DNA from: Flaccisagitta enflata
Lineage: Eukaryota > Chaetognatha > Sagittoidea > Aphragmophora
Assembly (NCBI GenBank): GCA_965153355.1
Contig: OZ231127.1
Span: forward strand, 72,230,001-72,294,000
DNA length: 64,000 nucleotides
Reading direction: 5' to 3'
Part shown: piece after piece, positions 36,230 to 50,306 of the stretch
Layout: each line of letters opens with the position of its first letter
Numbering within the stretch: position 1 is the stretch's first letter
The notes under the pieces: model-generated
What the model was told of the DNA's origin: nothing
The model's database searches: none
What the model saw: the letters and a program-made list of their open reading frames with translations, nothing else
Program-made: the position numbers and the translations under genes

Positions 36230-36544
36230 CATCTTCGGGAAAAATACATTGTCACACAGAGGAAAATAAGTGTGAGAGAGGGAGGGAGGCTGGGCTGGGA
36301 GGAATGGGGAGAGGGGGAGTCGAGTTAGCGCTTCAGATGTTCAGGTCACGAAGCTGAAGTGGAGAGGAAAAAATATAAAAAGAAAGAAGTATAATGAAAG
36401 TAAAAGACAGTAAAAGAACAAGAAAAGATAGGAAAAAGTAAAAAAAAGAGACAAGGATCGGAGAAAATACAAAGAGGAAGGAAAGAATAAGAGGAAATGG
36501 CAATTAGATAGAGACTTAGTGATCTAGAAATGACTGAGGCCACA

Positions 36545-36654
<110 letters not shown>

Positions 36655-36829
36655 TCTTGAGGAGATGAATCAAGGGGACATTGAGTAATGCTCATACAGA
36701 GGATGAAACACACTCACTTTCTCGTCTTGAGAAATAAAGGAAAGATATGATGGAAGAATGGGTCCGATTAGAAGATGGAATCAAAGCCAAGAAGAAGAGC
36801 ATGGATGGGGTGCACTTGAAACTGGGTTG

Positions 36830-37192
<363 letters not shown>

Positions 37193-37985
37193 ACAGAAAG
37201 ACTGATAAAGAAAGAAAGAATGGAAGGGAGAAAGGGAGAATGTAAGAAAGCAAGATAGCAAGAATGAGAGAAAGAGAGACGAGGGGTAGATATATGTCAA
37301 AAAAGAGAAGAAACACAAGAGTCGCTTAAGAGCCACTAACGGAAGTGGGAGCAAGAGACAGAAAAGTGAGAGACAGAAAAGTCAGAGACGGGGCTACATG
37401 ACAGTCCTGTCAAAGACAGAGCAGGGGGACAGAAGATATCGGAGGAGAAGCTTGAGGACGGACAAAACTGAAGGACAGACATGTCAGGGGCACAGCTGGT
37501 AACACTGCTGCGAAGTAGAAAAGGTCAATGGCCAAGCAGAATAACAGAACAAGTCAGAGACAGAAATGTAAGACAACAAAGATTCAGGGACAGAACTGGA
37601 AGATAAAAAATGTCAGAGACAGAGTTAGAGGATAGAGAGAGCAAACTTCGGAAGAGAAAGCAAACAATCACAAATCGCATTTAGGGATTCAGTTGACGGG
37701 GGGGTTGGGGGGGGGGTAAGAATGAGGGGATGGAGCTAAGGGGAGTTGCTTAAGGATATCTGGCGGGTTGATTGGGGAGAAATATGTACTTGGAGAAAGC
37801 AAATATGATTAAATGGCTGAGATTTGTGGTAAAGCGCGTTTCTGTGACTCATCTTTGGCCGGCGTGGCAAAGCACTACCATGAGGAGGCGGGGGGAGGAA
37901 GGAGGAGGAGGAGGAGGCGGAGTTGAACAGTTGAGCACCATGAGGGAAGTACGTGCGGAACAGGGACAACTAGGAATTAAAGAAA
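37193..37985. other. Purine-rich non-coding stretch with decayed repeats
   Basis: Motifs such as GTCAGAGACAGA and GGACAGAA recur at 37360-37640, suggesting a decayed minisatellite. No gene was recognised. Confidence 0.45.
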
Positions 37986-37986
37986 G

Positions 37987-38106
<120 letters not shown>

Positions 38107-38530
38107 AGGAATGGACAAGAAGACAGCCAGAAAGAAACACAGTAACAGGCAAACATCAAAGTAGCAAACATATCCGACATACCGAAAGATAGTTACAGAG
38201 ACAGAGCAAGTAAAAATAGTGACAGAGACAGAGAAAGTTGCAGAAACAGAAATAGACAGAGAAGAATGACAACATGTATCATTCTCACAATGAAAAAAAG
38301 AAACTCATGAAAGGGGAGTTTTGATCGTGCCCAACTTCACTCTCCTTCCTCTCCTCCACCCCCACCTCTTCTCTCTCCTCCTCTCTCTCCTCCTCTTTCC
38401 CGTTGTGGGGCAAATAGATTTGCTTTGAGAATTGCAGAAAAAGTGGTCACTTTATTGTTAGAATGGGGAAATTGCCATGTTCTATTTACGCCAGTGAGTA
38501 ACGACTTGGGCTTGGCTAATTTCCCTCATA

Positions 38531-38759
38531 CTATCTTTCTAATAAATATATCAACATCTCAAAAGAAGCATCAACTTTAGAAGAGTATTGCTTTTAAAAA
38601 ATTAAAGCTATAATTAGCAGATTAGTCTCATTTTGAATATTTGTTTTAACTCATTAAATTGCAACCAATCCGGTAATTGTAACTTTGTTTGTTTAGGAGC
38701 ACCACTCTTCCAAAGTTAAGACTTCATTTCAGATGTTGATATACTTATTAGCAAGATAA
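38531..38759. mobile_element. TA-flanked MITE, 229 bp, with CTATCTT-type termini
   Basis: CTATCTTTCTAATAAATATA, TCAACATCTCAAAAGAAG on the left corresponds to TTATCTTGCTAATAAGTATA, TCAACATCTGAAATGAAG read from the right. The arms are about 57 bp with roughly 80 percent match. TA lies on both sides (38529-38530, 38760-38761). The end CTATCTT resembles those at 5798 and 30098. Confidence 0.8.
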
Positions 38760-38763
38760 TATG

Positions 38764-39606
<843 letters not shown>

Positions 39607-39897
39607 TGTTGTCGCGAATCTATGAGGGGCTTTGTCTGCCCGTCAGTCCGTCGATCCATGGGTCCATCGGCCACGCTTTTGTTGGAAAGAGAGAAATCGA
39701 GATTTTAAGGCATGTGTGTGTGGGGGGGGGGGGGTGAATGTGGAAGGGGAGTTATACGGCTCTGCCCACTCTTTTGCAACAATATCGTAACCCCGCGTTA
39801 CTCGTTGTTAAGTCGAGTGAGTCTGAAGTTCGATCTGCGGGTCAGTTCGTAATTAGGGCGTGGCACCTGAAGCACATTTCAGACGATGGACTCAAAA

Positions 39898-39899
<2 letters not shown>

Positions 39900-39954
<55 letters not shown>
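39900..39954. repeat. (CT)n microsatellite
   Basis: About 27 CT units. Confidence 0.93.
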
Positions 39955-39958
<4 letters not shown>

Positions 39959-40400
39959 GCGTTATTCAAGGCCGCAGGAATTTTTGTGCGTTTCGTCGTA
40001 ACCACGCCCTATAAGCGCCTAAATTAAGAGGAGCGCCACGCTGGGCCCAGCCGAGTCATAGTGCGCCACGCTGCGCCACGCCACGCCACGGCACGTTACC
40101 CCCTTCCCCCACCCCTAATCAAGAGGAGCACGTCATGCCGCGCCAAATCAAGCGCCAGACTGTGCCACTGAGTCCCGAGCCATCATTTCTTCCCCCCCCC
40201 TCCCCACTAAACCCCACCCCACTGAACCCCTTCCCACACCGACACCTTGCTTCCTTCGTCTGGAGAATGCCGACTATGCATGAACTGTCGTCTAACAGCC
40301 AAAAATAGTGCGCACCGAAAAGAGGACGCGTATGACTCGGATCCCCACTGATCATCGATGACAGATCTTTTTCGTAGCTTTTGAACTTTTCCTATATTGC
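39955..40400. other. Non-coding stretch with CGCCACG repeats
   Basis: TGCGCCACGCTGCGCCACGC and related GCGCCA motifs recur at 40030-40180. No gene was recognised. Confidence 0.45.
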
Positions 40401-40710
40401 GTTTAGTCGTGCGCGGGTGACTCTTTAACCCGCTTTGTTTATCAGTTTGTCTGTCCATTGCTCCATAACATAGGTCCGTATTACCTAGTTGTCATTTACG
40501 GGCGGTTTTAACCATCACTGCTCCTGGCCACCATTGCGCAACTTGACTAGCCGTGTATCCGGCCTTGTTGACAGACTAAGTAGCCGTATATTCGGCCTTG
40601 TTAACAGATTGATAAGCCGTGTATCCGGCCTTGTTAACAGATTAAGTAGCCGTGTATCCGGCCTTGTCAACAGATTGACAAGCCGTGTATCCAGTCTTGT
40701 TAACAAATGA
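40401..40710 (-). mobile_element. Family 1 hairpin element whose 5' end is amplified five times
   Basis: In reverse orientation: hairpin AGTCGTGCGCGGGTGACT (40405-40422), ACCCGCTTTG, GTTTGTCTGTCCATTG, CACTGCTCCTGGCC and then TAGCCGTGTATCCGGCCTTG. This last terminal block, with TTAACAGATTGA, is repeated in five tandem units of about 33 bp from 40548 to 40710. Confidence 0.75.
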
Positions 40711-40850
40711 CGCAGGGTCACAATATCAACGCGGACACTTTCAACTTCTCATGTTTCAGCTAGAGCGTCTTAGACCGACGAACCGATGGAAGTAACAATG
40801 GAAGGACGGACGGATCTTCATCTGTCCGTCCTTCCATATGCGATAGGTTC
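40711..40850 (+). mobile_element. Hairpin-element fragment starting AAATGACGC
   Basis: AAATGACGCAGGGTCACAAT matches AAATGACGCCGGGTTACAAT at 63222. It is followed by CTTAGACCGACGAACCGATG and a 15-bp inverted repeat GGAAGGACGGACGGA with TCCGTCCTTCC. The usual GCGAC hairpin is absent. Confidence 0.5.
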
Positions 40851-41044
40851 TCCTTTTTACGTTTCATTTATGCCAAAAAAAGGTGTTATAAGACTTTTTC
40901 GATAGATACATGACGAAACCCGAAATGCAAAACGTCAAGTCTGCCAAGAAGCACCTGCGATGGAAATAGTTCGGAAAATTGTAATTTTCGCGTTGGAATA
41001 GAGATAAGCGGTCCATAATGTAAAACCGCACAAATGGTTTTTGC

Positions 41045-41083
41045 AAAAAAAAAAAAAAAGGAAGAAAAAAAAAGAAGAAAAAA

Positions 41084-41125
<42 letters not shown>

Positions 41126-41155
41126 AAAGAAAAGAATTTAAAAAAAAAAGAAGAA
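41045..41155. repeat. A-rich tract
   Basis: About 110 bases consisting almost only of A with scattered G. Long homopolymer assemblies are error-prone. Confidence 0.9.
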
Positions 41156-41287
41156 AGAACAGAAATTTGACGAAGCTTGTATGTGGAAAAAAGTTTTATT
41201 CGCTGTTTGGAAAACAGGTTCAATCTTTTCTCTGGAAATTAAACTTCGCTAACTCACTTACTCAGTAACTCACAAACATAAACACAG

Positions 41288-42112
41288 TAACTCACAAACA
41301 TAAACACTTAAACCAGCAGACTTAAACCAGATGACTTAAACCAGCAGACTCAAACCAGCAGACTTAAACCAGCAGACTTAAACCAGCAGACTTAAACCAG
41401 CAGACTTAAACCAGCAGACTTAAACCAGCAGACTCAAACCAGCAGACTTAAACCAGCCAACTTAAATTATGCCAAAAAACTATGTTAAATGACCAAAAAT
41501 GACCTGAAATGTTCCAAAATGACTTGAAAAGACTATAAATGCCCATAAATGACACAAATGACTTATTTGACAGTGAAAAAAATGACAAAGTGACAAAAAT
41601 GATCAAAAATGACCAAGAATGCCTAAAAGCAATCAACAATTACCAAAAGCAACCAAAAATGACCAAAAACAACAAAAAAACGACTCAAAATAACTCCAGA
41701 CGACCCAAACTGACCAAAAACGATGCAAAAAAGCAAAGTGTTACCAGAAACTACACAGCCAAAAAATAACTTAGAGTGACTTAGAATGACTCAGAATGAC
41801 TTGTAATGACTTAGAATGACTTAAAATAACTTAGAATGACTAAGAATGACTTAAAATGACTTATAATAACAAAAAATGACAAAAAATAACAAAAATGACA
41901 AAAAATGACAAAAAATGACAAAATGACTTAAGTGAATAAAATTAACTGAAAATGACTGGAAATGACTTAAAATGACATAAAATACCCTAAAATGACGTAA
42001 ATTAACGAAAAAAAGCTAAGTGTTACGGACGGACCGACGGACCGACGGACGGACCGACCGACAGACGGACGGAGTGGGTCATAGAGTCGCGTGCACGCGA
42101 CTAAAAATGTAA
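41288..42112 (+). mobile_element. Family 1 hairpin element preceded by 14-bp and 10-bp tandem arrays
   Basis: A TTAAACCAGCAGAC array (about 12 units, 41305-41455) passes into imperfect ATGACTTAAA/ATGACCAAAA decamers (41462-42005). Then comes AAGTGTTACGGACGGACC, a GGAC/CGAC tract, the block GTGGGTCATAGAG and the perfect hairpin AGTCGCGTGCACGCGACT with AAAAA. The same decamers fill the copy at 20612. The 5' ACAAGGCC block was not found. Confidence 0.7.
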
Positions 42113-42415
42113 GTAAACCCCAACTTACTTTTGCTAAAAATAAAAGAAGAATATAAATTGAGTGCCTAGAAAGATATCTTTGTCAGTCTTTACGGCTTTG
42201 ATGGTTGTTATATTCAGGCCAAAAGCGGGGCCAGAAGAAATTTATTGAGCTTACGGAAGAATCTGGCGAGTTTTCCAGGGCAGAGAAAAAGAAAAGAAAG
42301 CTTTAAAATAGCAAAAATCCAAAATTAAGGAATGATAAATTTGGCTAAATGGTCAATAAATTTCTCCGAGAAAAATCTCCGCGCGCCCTGAAATATTCCC
42401 ATGCGCTTAAACGGA

Positions 42416-42418
<3 letters not shown>

Positions 42419-42511
<93 letters not shown>
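42419..42511. repeat. (GA)n microsatellite
   Basis: About 46 GA units followed by TTTGATTTGATTTGATTTG. Confidence 0.94.
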
Positions 42512-42514
<3 letters not shown>

Positions 42515-42947
42515 ATTTGATTTGATTTGTAATGTCCATAAAGCGATCACACTTTTTGTACACAATGTTGGTACAGGGACATGGTAGTCACTATATTTTT
42601 TCAACTATTCTACTACTAATTTCTACTTAAGATAGTTACAAATAAATAGACTAAATAGACAAAGCAAAAATTGCAATGATAATCATCAAATTATAAGAGG
42701 GGGAGAGAGAAAGAGAGAGAAGGAGAGAGGTCGGATAGTCAGGCAGATTAGTTTACGTTGTCATCAGTGAGTTAGCAGTAGTAGTAGCCCCAAGCTATAT
42801 TAATAGACCAAGGGGTTGTTGTATGCCTGACAGCTCTCCAACAGCCACGGCCCAATGTAAGCTATATGAATAGACCAAACAAGGGACAGAGGCTGGCTAA
42901 GAATGGAAATAGCAGGAGGCTTGATGTCAGTGTTCCATGTTTCCTAT

Positions 42948-42948
<1 letters not shown>
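42512..42948. other. Non-coding stretch
   Basis: CAAGCTATATTAATAGACCA (42793) and TAAGCTATATGAATAGACCA (42857) are a short duplication. No gene was recognised. Confidence 0.45.

Positions 42949-42949
<1 letters not shown>

Positions 42950-43038
<89 letters not shown>
42950..43038. repeat. (GA)n microsatellite
   Basis: About 43 GA units. Confidence 0.94.
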
Positions 43039-43039
<1 letters not shown>

Positions 43040-43191
43040 AGAGATGGACAAACGGACGGAGGCTGGGTTAGAAAAGTATTCCAAATCCCAATACTCCAAT
43101 CTTCAAATCTTCCATACCCATGACGCGTCACACGGTTGCTCAGTTGCCCGGTTGCCCAGTCCCCCCACTACCCTTCCCTCATATTGTTCTT

Positions 43192-43635
<444 letters not shown>

Positions 43636-43638
<3 letters not shown>

Positions 43639-43778
43639 TAGGTGCGACAAAGCACCTCTGTACCTGGCTGTGTCCGTCGGTTGGTTGGTCGGTTGGTTGG
43701 TCGGTCGATCTGTCGGTCGGGTAGTGCATTCGTTCGACGATCCACACGTCGCACCTTATTGGCCTACTTGGCCTTGTT
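43636..43778 (-). mobile_element. Family 2 hairpin element, reverse orientation
   Basis: TTTTT, hairpin AGGTGCGACAAAGCACCT (43640-43657), CTGGCTGTGTCC, a GGTTGGTTGGTCGG tract, GCATTCGTTCGACGATCCAC, ACGTCGCACCTTATTGGCCT and ACTTGGCCTTGTT. It is collinear with the copies at 25979 and 26146. Confidence 0.82.
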
Positions 43779-44044
43779 TTTTTTTTATTTCCTAAACCGT
43801 CACTTTATCTTTCTCTATTTTTTTTATCTCTCAACGCCAACTCTTACGAAGAGCTTCCATTCTATCCATATATCACCTCCAACTCCATGTTTGCTTTTCC
43901 ATCTCTGTCCCTCCCTCTCTGTTTTCAATAGGAACTGTCCAAGCTTTTCAACGGCTTTCCTTGTCCGAGTTTCTGAGTATATTGGTTTATCTGCTTATCT
44001 GAACCAGTCCGTTTCTCTAATTTTCTGGACCAATCTCTCATTCT

Positions 44045-45610
<1,566 letters not shown>

Positions 45611-45616
45611 ATTCTT

Positions 45617-45765
45617 TACCCAACCACGTCGGTCAGTCGGTCCGTCAATACACTCGTTTGGTGCATCATAATTTCATTTCGGCTTGTGTTTTGCGCCTGC
45701 CTGTTTTGCCCCTGCCTGCCCATCCGCACGAGACTGGCGTAGCCATGTATCCAGTCTCGTTTGGA
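45617..45765 (-). mobile_element. Family 1 hairpin element fragment
   Basis: CGGTCAGTCGGTCCGTCAAT, CCTGCCTGCCCATCCGCACG, AGACTGGCGTAGCCATGTAT and CCAGTCTCGTT match the inner and 5' blocks in reverse. The terminal hairpin is missing. Confidence 0.55.
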
Positions 45766-45839
45766 AAAAAAAAAGATAGCAAATGTGTGTATGGCCGTGA
45801 ATGAAGCAGCATCAGTTGTGTATAAAAGAGCAAAGCTTT

Positions 45840-45880
45840 CCTGATGCACCGCCGCCACCGCCGCCGCCGTTGCCGCCCTA
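45840..45880. repeat. (GCC)n-like run
   Basis: CACCGCCGCCACCGCCGCCG and CCGTTGCCGCC, a short GC-rich trinucleotide tract in AT-rich surroundings. Confidence 0.7.
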
Positions 45881-45968
45881 AAAGCATGGCCATAGATATC
45901 CTTGAAGAGAACAAAAGAAAAGAGGACCAAAGGGAATTGTTATTCCTGAAGCTGACGTAATAATTTAT

Positions 45969-46405
45969 CACGGAAGTCCAGTTGCTGTTGCTCTCGCTAG
46001 AAGTGGAGAATTGAGGGAGGTGAATGTGATGGAAGTGGTGGAGAAAGTTGAAGGTGGAATACAGTTGCTGTTGCACTCGCTAGAAGTGGAGAATTGAGGG
46101 AGGTGAATGTGATGGAAGTGGTGGAGAAAGTTGAAGGTGGAATACAGTTGCTGTTGCACTCGCTAGAAGTGGAGAATTGAGGGAGGTGAATGTGATGGAA
46201 GTGGTGGAGAAAGTTGAAGGAGGTATACAGTTAATGCTGCTCTCGCTAGTAGAAGAGGTGGAGGTGATGAAAGTGGTGGAGAAAGATGAAGCAGAAATAC
46301 AGTTGCTCTTAATCTTGCTAGAAGTAGAGAATTGAGGGAGGTTGAGGTGATGGCAGTGGTGGATAAACATGAAGGAGAAATACAGTTACTGTTGCCTTAG
46401 CTAGA
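45969..46405. repeat. Minisatellite of about 83 bp
   Basis: Two perfect and three to four diverged units contain ACAGTTGCTGTTGCACTCGC, TAGAAGTGGAGAATTGAGGG and AGGTGAATGTGATGGAAGTG. The 83-bp period is not a multiple of three, so the repeating peptide frame (FSTTSITFTSLNS) changes from unit to unit. Confidence 0.88.
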
Positions 46406-47100
46406 AGTGATAGATGAATTTGGTGGAGGAAGTGGTCGTTTTGGCTATCGCGAGAAGGGAAGAATGGAGGTAGGTGATGGTAATTGAGAAGGGGCGGAGA
46501 GAAGAAGAGATTCGTGGTGAGAAAGAGAAAGAAGAAAGAGAATAATGAAGAGAGAGAGAGGGAGAGGAGAAGGTTGTGGAGGAAAAGAAGGAAGAGGAAG
46601 GGGAAGAGAAGAGAATGAAGAGTACAAGGAGGAAAGGAAGAATAGATAGCGGCCGAGCAGGAAGAAGATGCCAAAAACCTGGAAACCAAAATTCCCCGAC
46701 GAACAAGGAGGCAAAAATTGACAAAAAGGATGTCAGAAATGACGGGGAAGATAGTTAAAATGATGTACGTTGAATGGTGGAAATCATGAAGAAGATGGCG
46801 ATATAGATGACTGAACCTATGTCATCTAAATGAGATTAAGGCAGTGGTTTATCGATACAAGTGGCTCACTAGTAAATCGCTTTTAGAAAACTAAGACATA
46901 GTAATCAAGACCAAAAAGAAACACGTTTTCTTTGAAATAGGATGGCATAATCAAAAGAGGCGCAAGTAAGGAGGTTTTTGTTTACCAATCATATACCCCG
47001 AAGCACTAAGTGCTTGAGCACTTTTCAAAATCCATCTTTTATCATGCATTGAATTCTAATGACTTCCCATCTACCTGCATCTTTAAAGCTCTTATTTCTT
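46406..47100. other. Purine-rich non-coding stretch
   Basis: GAAGAGAAGG-type sequence to 46760, then unremarkable. No gene was recognised. Confidence 0.4.
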
Positions 47101-47101
47101 C

Positions 47102-47398
<297 letters not shown>

Positions 47399-47483
47399 AA
47401 AACAGAGATATGTCTTTTCCTCACATATTCTGGCAGCCAAATCTATCACTTCATCTTAATCGTGCTTTTGCGAGAAAACCATC

Positions 47484-47700
47484 TTCTTCTTCTTCTTCTT
47501 TTTCTTTTTCTTTTTCTTTTTCTTTTTCTTTTTCTTTTTCTTTTTCTTCTTTTTTTCTTCTTCTTCTTCTTCTTCTTCTTCTTCTTCTTCTTCTTCTTCT
47601 TCTTCTTCTTCTTCTTCTTCTTCTTCTTCTTCTTCTTCTTCTCTTTCTCTTTATTTTTCTTCTTCTTTTTCAATTTCTTTTTCTTTTTCTTTTTCTTTTT
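47484..47700. repeat. (CTTTTT)n and (CTT)n pyrimidine tract
   Basis: CTTTTT units at 47502-47545 and 47665-47699 flank about 37 CTT units. The right block abuts the family 3 element at its A-rich end (read on the minus strand), as expected for expansion of an A-rich tail. Confidence 0.93.
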
Positions 47701-48239
47701 GGGCAGCGGCCCCGAAGGGGGACGAAGTCCTGTAGAACACAGGGGGAATCTGTCCGTCCATCTGTCTGTCCATTTGTCCATCCGTATGTCCATCTCCCCC
47801 CGCCCCATCCTCAGGGCTTCTTCTCCTTTGGGGCCTATTCTATCCCAAATTCAGCCAAACAGCCCAAATCTAAGCAATATGGCCCAAATCTAAGCAAAAT
47901 GGCTTAAATCCAAGCCTAATGGCCAAAATTCAAGCAATATAGCCCAAATCTAGTCAGAAAACCCCGATTTTGGCCTAAGGTCCATCGTTTTGGCTCCTTA
48001 GACCTATATTGTGGCCTCCAATACCTAGATTCTCACCAGATTTGGGCCATTTTGTTTGGATTTGGGCCATGTTGCTTGGATTTTGGCTATTTGGCAGAAC
48101 AGACGGGTGGACGGATGCACGGACAGACAGACAGATTCCCCCTGTGTTCTACAGGACTTCGTCCCCTTCGAGGCCGCTGCCCTGCTCCCCCTCAACTTAA
48201 ATCACACACTACTCAAGCAGGGCACGGGTACCGCTGACC
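47701..48239 (-). mobile_element. Family 3 element, reverse orientation
   Basis: The arm GGGCAGCGGCCCCGAAGGGG (47701) continues GACGAAGTCCTGTAGAACAC and AGGGGGAATCTGTC. Its complement is at about 48128-48182 with few mismatches. The right side continues to GGTACCGCTGACC (48239), the complement of the 5' block GGTCAGCGGTACCCG. Inside, about eight units of CCCAAATCTAAGCAATATGG with variants lie at 47848-48090, flanked by CATCTGTCTGTCCATTTGTC and ACGGACAGACAGACAG. The A-rich end faces left. Confidence 0.85.
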
Positions 48240-48261
48240 ATTTACTGCCTTTGGGCTGCTA

Positions 48262-48360
48262 TTCTTCTTCTTCTTCTTCTTCTTCTTCTTCTTCTTCTTC
48301 TTCTTCTTCTTCTTCTTCTTCTTCTTCTTCTTCTTCTTCTTCTTCTTCTTCTTCTTCTTC
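48262..48360. repeat. (CTT)n microsatellite
   Basis: About 32 CTT units, 22 bp beyond the family 3 element. Confidence 0.95.
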
Positions 48361-50304
48361 CACGGGAGTAGGCAAAGATATTCCAACGGCACTTCTGAAG
48401 GAATAATCGTGAGCATTTTACAAGAAAACTTTTTCACGCCATTTTTTCCCATTTTTCTCCTATTTATTCATCAAGAGGGAAGAAAACGCGTTCATCGTGG
48501 CAACGTCACATCCTCTGGCGCAGCGTTGTGTGCTGGCAACATGCTTATGTGGCGTAATAGTGTGCGGGAGCAATGTTTTTGAGACGTAATTCAAGTAAGC
48601 GGACATGATTGCGTGCAATGGCACTACAGGTGAACACAGAACGCTTCTATAGATGGCGTATTACAATGAGCATGGTACAGTCCATCTGTGGCGTGATGCT
48701 TCATGTACTGTGAATGTGCAATACATTTTTAACAAGCTGAGGTGAAGACGCACAGTCTTTTCAAAGCATGGCGATGTGTGCACATTTTTAGCATTCATGT
48801 AGTGGTAACGGCACAATTAAAATGGTGGTCAGCACTGAGTGGGTAATCAGCGATTACTAATCAGTAAATACATACGATGCAAAGAACACACGTACACAAT
48901 CTTCATTGATTTGTTGTGGGAATTAAGGTCAAGTAGGACAACACAAAGGGTTCTTCAAACAATCACGTTTACCAATCAACGAAAAGACGGAAAGACAGAC
49001 GGACGGTGGGACATAACATGTAGCGCAGATTCCCCTGTGAATGATTACTCTGTACTTTAACGTCTTTTGTATGCGATATCCTTATTTTGTGATTAAACAA
49101 TGGAAAAATAGACCGAAGGAACAACGGATGGAATGACGGACGGACAGACCGATAGTAGGGCTGACAGAGTGATGGACATGTTTGGACGTGTTGTGGCGAA
49201 TATGAAGACATGAAAAAAGATTTGAGTGCGCGCGTGACTGGCTCTAATTCCCAGCAACAAAACGATGATTTTTTTTCCTTTTCTTTCCTTTCTTCTAGAT
49301 GACCTTTTCTAAATACAGATGAGCAAAAACATGAATAATTACGTGTTTAAAAAATAGAAAACGCCGAAAAAGTGATATTTGGGCCGATTTCACACTGGAT
49401 AGAATTGTAGGTAAAACGTAACATGCTAGCTCAGTGTTCTGACAAGTATGCACATATGGAGTCAGACTTGCACACTTGAAAATCTTGATCGATGGTTCAT
49501 GAAGGTACATCTAGTGAGCAATAAAGTAAGACAACATTTGGTTTAGACGAGGGCTGTTGAGTAAGAACTGAGAAGCTAATGCAAACAAGCATTGTTTGAA
49601 CCTAATGTCACTTACTCTTACACTTATCGTCAGATGTGGTTGATTGTGTGGCATTGATATTTGTCATCTGATGTAGATGGTCACGCTAGAGTCATTTATC
49701 GTGGACTCCACGGTAAGACTTGGCTGTATCATCTGAGGCAGTGGATGGAATGAGTGTTTTTTTTTTCATCCGATGTGTTTACTCCTAGTCCTAGTCCTAG
49801 TCCTAGTCCTAGTCCCAGTCCCAGTCCTAGTCCTTACTCTTAGACATCTGATAGGGATGGTTGTATGATGGTCATTCACCATCTGATGAAATCAGAAACC
49901 CATTGCACAATTTTTTACATTTAGCCTCAGAAGCGGAATAATGTGAACTACAGCTCAAAGTGAGGCGAAGTGTCGAGGGATCCTTTGCAAAAAGTTGCTT
50001 CAAAGTAACTTACCACGTTAGCATTATGCAAACAATGGTTTACATAAACATGAGAGTTGCATAAAACTGAAAGGTGTCAAAACAAAAAACTGCACCGACG
50101 TTACTTTATCTTTTGCGTAAAGAGAATGCTAGGTAAGATGAAGGGAGGAGCTTATTCTCACCCCACCTCTTTAGTTTTGATTGATGCTTTGAATGTAGCT
50201 TTTTGGCAACCTTTTATGAATTATTTCTGCTGTACATGAACGATTTTTACGATCCCATTTTGCTTTTACATGATAGTCCCTTGATAAATATAGTCATTGA
50301 CACA
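48361..50304. other. Non-coding stretch with a small repeat
   Basis: CTAGTC hexamers (about nine units, 49783-49837) and two GACGGACGGACAGACC-type tetramer clusters (48985-49005, 49115-49160). ATCTGAT(G) motifs recur at 49650-49890. No gene was recognised. Confidence 0.5.
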
Positions 50305-50306
50305 TA

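Noticed and set aside
40515-40710. Regular short direct repeats with similar spacing, possible CRISPR array
   Set aside because: The 33-bp units are contiguous, without unique spacers, and are copies of a transposon end in a eukaryotic sequence.
45840-45880. GCC-rich run, possible CpG-island promoter
   Set aside because: Only about 40 bp of triplet repeat without a wider GC-rich region or adjacent gene.
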